Both the position numbers and the translations under genes were made by a program. This document shows positions 60,494-64,000 of a DNA stretch of 64,000 bases, piece after piece. A model generated the notes under the pieces. The model did not search any database. It had not been told where the DNA came from and worked only from the letters and a program-made list of their open reading frames with translations. Every line of letters starts with the position of its first letter. Position 1 is the stretch's first letter. Source of the DNA: Crotophaga sulcirostris (lineage: Eukaryota > Chordata > Aves > Cuculiformes > Crotophagidae); assembly GCA_013397455.1 (NCBI GenBank), contig VYZB01000023.1, forward strand, positions 4,510,995 to 4,574,994, in the 5' to 3' direction.

Positions 60494-60590
60494 CCAGATG
60501 TAGTAGCACTGCCAGGGCCACAACTTAATGAATTTAATTCGCTTTGAACCTAGAGACACCACTTCTTCACTTGATGGTGTGCAGATTAAA
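60494..60590 (-). other. Possible terminal exon of minus-strand gene
   Basis: On the minus strand a strong acceptor (AAGTGGTGTCTCTAG) is followed, in the phase left by 61,059-61,296, by SKRIKFIKLWPWQCYYIWHS and then FPSVEN before a stop. Another frame of the same stretch is also open, so the phase match is the main argument. No clear AATAAA was found just beyond it. Confidence 0.22.
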
Positions 60591-61058
60591 ATAAACGTGC
60601 AAAACAGCAACAGAATCAATGAAGTCATATTTTCTACAGAATTGTGTCCTATATCCCTCTTTCTCCACTGCCACAACCATCTCAGCTAATCATTCCTGTT
60701 TCTTTTGAGTCCTCATTGTACTGCTTTAACCACATGCAGTTAAAATCTGTGCTTAATGTACTAAGTTATTGCTTCCCGGTACACGGGAGGCACTTCTGTG
60801 TTGTCGGCAAACACTGTTCAGCAATAGCCAAGGACAGCAGCTGCAGTAGACAAAATCAGAATCTTTTCAACACCTTCACAGACAGGAGGAGATAGATTAT
60901 ATTTTTTAAAGCGTTTTATCAAAGATGGTGGGATGAGTATTATTTGTGCACTTTGTCAATTTGCCACTTCAAAAGAAAAACAAAAAAGAAAGCATATGCT
61001 AGTTATAAATGCTCATAAGCAGTAAGCTAGAACTACATATGCTTAATAATATAGTGAC

Positions 61059-61296
61059 CTGCCATTGTGAAATACCTCTTTGGGCCAGGACCTTGCACCA
61101 CAATCTGTTTACAGAACACTCTGTTGTTTGCAGGATTTATAACTAAGAGTACTCTTGTGGTATGAGGTATCATTTCAGACTGCATGATACCAGAAGTTCC
61201 TGTCACAATATTTGTCGAAGGCATGGATGAGGACTTCATTTTGCCCTTAGTCAGTGGTAACTTCTGTGTCTTCCTACGGTAATATTCCATTTGTAC
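61059..61296 (-). CDS. Candidate exon of a minus-strand gene
   Basis: A 238-nt segment open for 79 codons. On the minus strand the acceptor is CACACAGGCAGTTAG and the donor is ATGGCAG|GTCACT. An ATG three codons in could be a start (MEYYRRKTQKLPLTKGKMK). The middle is serine-rich and the end reads RVLLVINPANNRVFCKQIVV, then QGPGPKRYFTMA, beta-strand-like and protein-like. It could be a first coding exon of a small protein or an internal exon. It exits in phase 1. The family is not recognised. Confidence 0.38.
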
Positions 61297-62329
61297 CTAA
61301 CTGCCTGTGTGAGGTATGGCTGTATATTCTTCTCAGGTGTGAATGAACTACAAAAGGTAAAGTATAAATAGGCTTCACAGTGTTGTTCAAATGTTTCCTA
61401 GCCCAATGGGAGGGCCTTGCTGTAATTATCTGACCCAACATATTTTTTGTGGCAGAGATGACCCTATTTGGACTGTTCCCCTGCTCCCATTCTGGTCAAC
61501 AAAGATAAATTGGCATTTCTATGGCACAATTTATCTTAGTTTATTGTTGAATTCTAAATTAAGTGAGCTGCATCCTTAAATGCCTGTGTCTTTCCATGGA
61601 CAAAGTCAGCTGAGAGTGATGCTGGAAGTCATCTGTACACACCTTGTAGACTAACTCCTTGTTATCACAGTGGGAGCTTAGTGAACAAGCTCATAGGTCC
61701 CCTCAGGTAGACACTAAAGTTGGGTAAGAAGAACCCTAGCGCACCTGACTTTATGCCTGTGTTTTCAGAAGAGTTTGCAAACTATGATGTCTGCTTTTTA
61801 TATATACTTTGGTTTCTTCTTACCTTGGGTTGGTTTTAGCTAAAAATTATATTTATGCAATAATATTTATGTCAAATAAATGTGTCCTTTCCTGAGCATT
61901 GAAAAAAATTGCAAGAGAATGAAGAACAGCATTATCTTTTGGTTCACTGAAGTCTGAACTCTCTAAAGCATTATAAATAGAGCAAGCACTTATAAGCAGC
62001 TTCAGGCTCCTTTTTTTCCCTTTCTCTTCTCTCCATTTGATTATTTTGTTAGGGTTTTATTCTGTGCCTTACCAGATCAATACTACAATAATTCTAGTTA
62101 AATTACACATAGCACTCTATAGGAAGGAGTTGGAAAAAGGGAAGGGAGCGAGGACTGCAAAGCTCTCAGCCTAATGTTATCAAAGCAAACTACCACCTCT
62201 CAAACTAACCTCCCAAATTCAACTTTATCTGTCTGTGAAAAAACATAACTTGTTGTTATTAACCACTGCTTTGAAGAGAATAACACCTGGTCCTTCTGTA
62301 ATGGCTTTTGACTCTAGATTCCACAGGAG

Positions 62330-62450
62330 GTCTGTAGCAATATATCCCTGCTTCACCTCTGAGGTGCAAATAGAATGAAGGTCACAGTCACCCAGCAATT
62401 CCTGAGTCAAGAACTGAACTCAGGAGTGCTGAACATTAGTCCAATATACA
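62330..62450 (-). repeat. MIR-like ancient SINE, reverse orientation
   Basis: AAGGTCACAGTCACCCAGCA, then AAGAACTGAACTCAGGAGTG, then CATTAGTCCAAT, matches reverse-complement MIR ('aaggtcacacagc', 'ggaattgaacccaggagt', 'ttagtccaatgc') in order. Confidence 0.5.
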
Positions 62451-62625
62451 ATCCTTAGCCTTCAAAATGCCAAAAACACAGTCTCTATGAAATTTGCTAT
62501 TATTTTGCTTAGGGATCACACGGAAGAGAATTTGAATGAGTTCTTTAAATGCTCTCTTTAAACCAGTTTTAGCATATTTCCTGCTAAAATCTTTTTCTCT
62601 TCAAGCAGCATTTCTTTCTTTGCAG

Positions 62626-62812
62626 AAGACAGATAGACACGAAATAGAAATTTCTTCAACTTCTCTGATACTCACTGGATGCCTCACAACACAAACAATG
62701 AGGTTCACTGTCGATGCTGAAATCTGCTGCGTGGGCAACCAGGGAATATTTCTAAGGAGTAAAATAGATATCTCAGGAAAATCAATAAGCTTTAGTGTAG
62801 GGAATAGCCACG
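62626..62812 (+). CDS. Exon of an unidentified right-hand gene
   Basis: A 187-nt exon with very strong borders: acceptor GCATTTCTTTCTTTGCAG and donor CACG|GTAAGA. In phase 0 it is fully open and reads KTDRHEIEISSTSLILTGCL, then TMRFTVDAEICCVGNQGIFL and SKIDISGKSISFSVGNSHG, leaving in phase 1. The alternating hydrophobic pattern, a CC pair and glycines suggest a beta-rich, perhaps extracellular or immunoglobulin-like fold; that is inference from pattern only. The minus-strand frame over the same stretch lacks an acceptor. I do not recognise the protein. Its partners would lie to the right of the window or among the weak candidates from 51 kb on. Confidence 0.5.
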
Positions 62813-63731
62813 GTAAGATAATATGTTTGCAAAAGCCCAGGCTTTGCAATTTCTGCCAGTGGGCTCAAGTGGGAGAAAATTGATTGTCATTCACACCTGA
62901 TGTCATTAGCTGAGTTCCTGCTTTCTGAGAGATGTACTTCTCAGAGGCAGGTAGCTTGGGAAGCAATGATGCTGTGCACAGTGTTGGGCATTCAGCAGCA
63001 TATTGTATGAATTTTTATGCCTTTTGATGTCAGAAGGAATAATTCAACTGGTCTGCTCCTTATGGCTTTCATTTGCTAATGGTATCAATCTATAGCAGTA
63101 GTCCGTGCCAGTTCGTTGAGAAGGAAGATTTGCACAAGTACAGGGCTGGAATTAGGCATTCAGGTGGGAATAGTACAAGATAATAGGTACATTTTCATCT
63201 GATGAAAATGTGTTCTAAAATTCATGGTATGTGACTAATCCATCAGACAGCTGTCTGTCATAGTTACTCAATTGCATGGTTAGTCTTCTCTTGGTCCCTC
63301 TGTTGCCATAGCGTGACGCAGGTGATAAATCTGAAAGCCTATATATATGGTGGGGGGAGCTGTGTTGTAGTTTAAGTTTGGTTTTGAGGCATATAAGAAA
63401 CTAGCTGGTCTCACAGGTGTGGAGCCTGCATACCACTCTGTGCTGAGACAGTTCCTGGGAGTGAGCGATGAGCATGCCATGAGATGCTCTTGATGAAAAG
63501 TGAATTTAACCTCTTTCTGAAAGGGAGAGTGTAGGCCTGCCCTGAATGGATGGAGGCCACTGTTCAGTAATAAAACTTCGGGGAAGTGGTTGCACTCTCC
63601 TTGGGTTAGAGTGGATGTGCTAAGCCTGTTGGCTGCATCAACGATAGTAAGAAGATTTTGACAAAACCAATAAAATGTCTGTTAGGATTAGAAGTATGTT
63701 TGACTAAACAGTAGTGAAATGTTTTTTACAG

Positions 63732-63810
63732 GGAGAAATTTAACATCAATGCAGAAATGAGGCAGTCTGTGGCTTACTTCAGTTTGCCAGAACCCTTTCC
63801 TTTCAAATAG
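63732..63810 (+). other. Possible terminal exon of right-hand gene
   Basis: The acceptor is GAAATGTTTTTTACAG. The phase-2 frame reads EKFNINAEMRQSVAYFSLPE, then PFPFK, then TAG at 63,808-63,810. Its entry phase does not match the exit of 62,626-62,812, so at least one more exon would be needed between them. Weak. Confidence 0.2.
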
Positions 63811-64000
63811 CAGATGGAGCAGAAACCAGGTTATGTTAGTACTGCTGCTCAAATATGTGAAACAAAAAATATTAACTGTAAATGAAAAATTTCAATTCTT
63901 TTGTTCAAAACAGGCAGTGAGGGTTGTTGTATGGAGATGAAATGTGCTTTTTCCCTCTGTAATTCACTTTGAAAATTTTAATGCTGCCTCAAATTAAAAT

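Overview
The window looks like vertebrate, most probably bird, nuclear DNA. There are no bacterial-style operons. Coding sequence sits in short exons with GT-AG borders, and the recognisable interspersed repeats are CR1 LINE 3' ends, one with the CR1-type 8-bp tail repeat, plus a few very old MIR-like SINE fragments. Low repeat density and CR1 as the only clear LINE favour a bird; a turtle or crocodilian cannot be excluded from sequence alone.

Left part (about 1-18,400, + strand): the 3' half of one multi-exon protein-coding locus that I cannot name. Up to 19 exon candidates can be read in order. Most neighbours keep compatible splice phase. They end in a well-formed terminal series (16,187-16,357, 17,190-17,367, 17,984-18,043, 18,190-18,254), followed by a stop and AATAAA at 18,396. 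The inferred protein has a CCCH-like finger about a third of the way along and a helix-rich C-terminal half. Several candidate exons carry in-frame TGA codons or a damaged donor, while others are clean. The locus is therefore either a unitary pseudogene in early decay or a live gene for which I have mis-called a few exons. TOPAZ1-like architecture is only a guess.

Middle (18,420-about 51,000): mostly AT-rich non-coding DNA with CR1/MIR relics, short tandem repeats and some blocks that read like conserved non-coding DNA. Isolated exon-like islands lie at 28,170, 35,426, 40,443 and 49,737, all weak.

Right part (51,000-64,000): a cluster of exon-like pieces at 51,454-53,325, a good minus-strand exon candidate at 61,059-61,296 with a possible terminal exon near 60,590, and a well-bordered plus-strand exon at 62,626-62,812. 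These suggest at least one further gene, perhaps two on opposite strands, but I could not assemble or name them. Three local tandem duplications cluster at 55-60 kb.

No mobile defence system, virus, CRISPR array, rRNA or tRNA gene was seen. The most interesting object is the unidentified, apparently decaying gene on the left.
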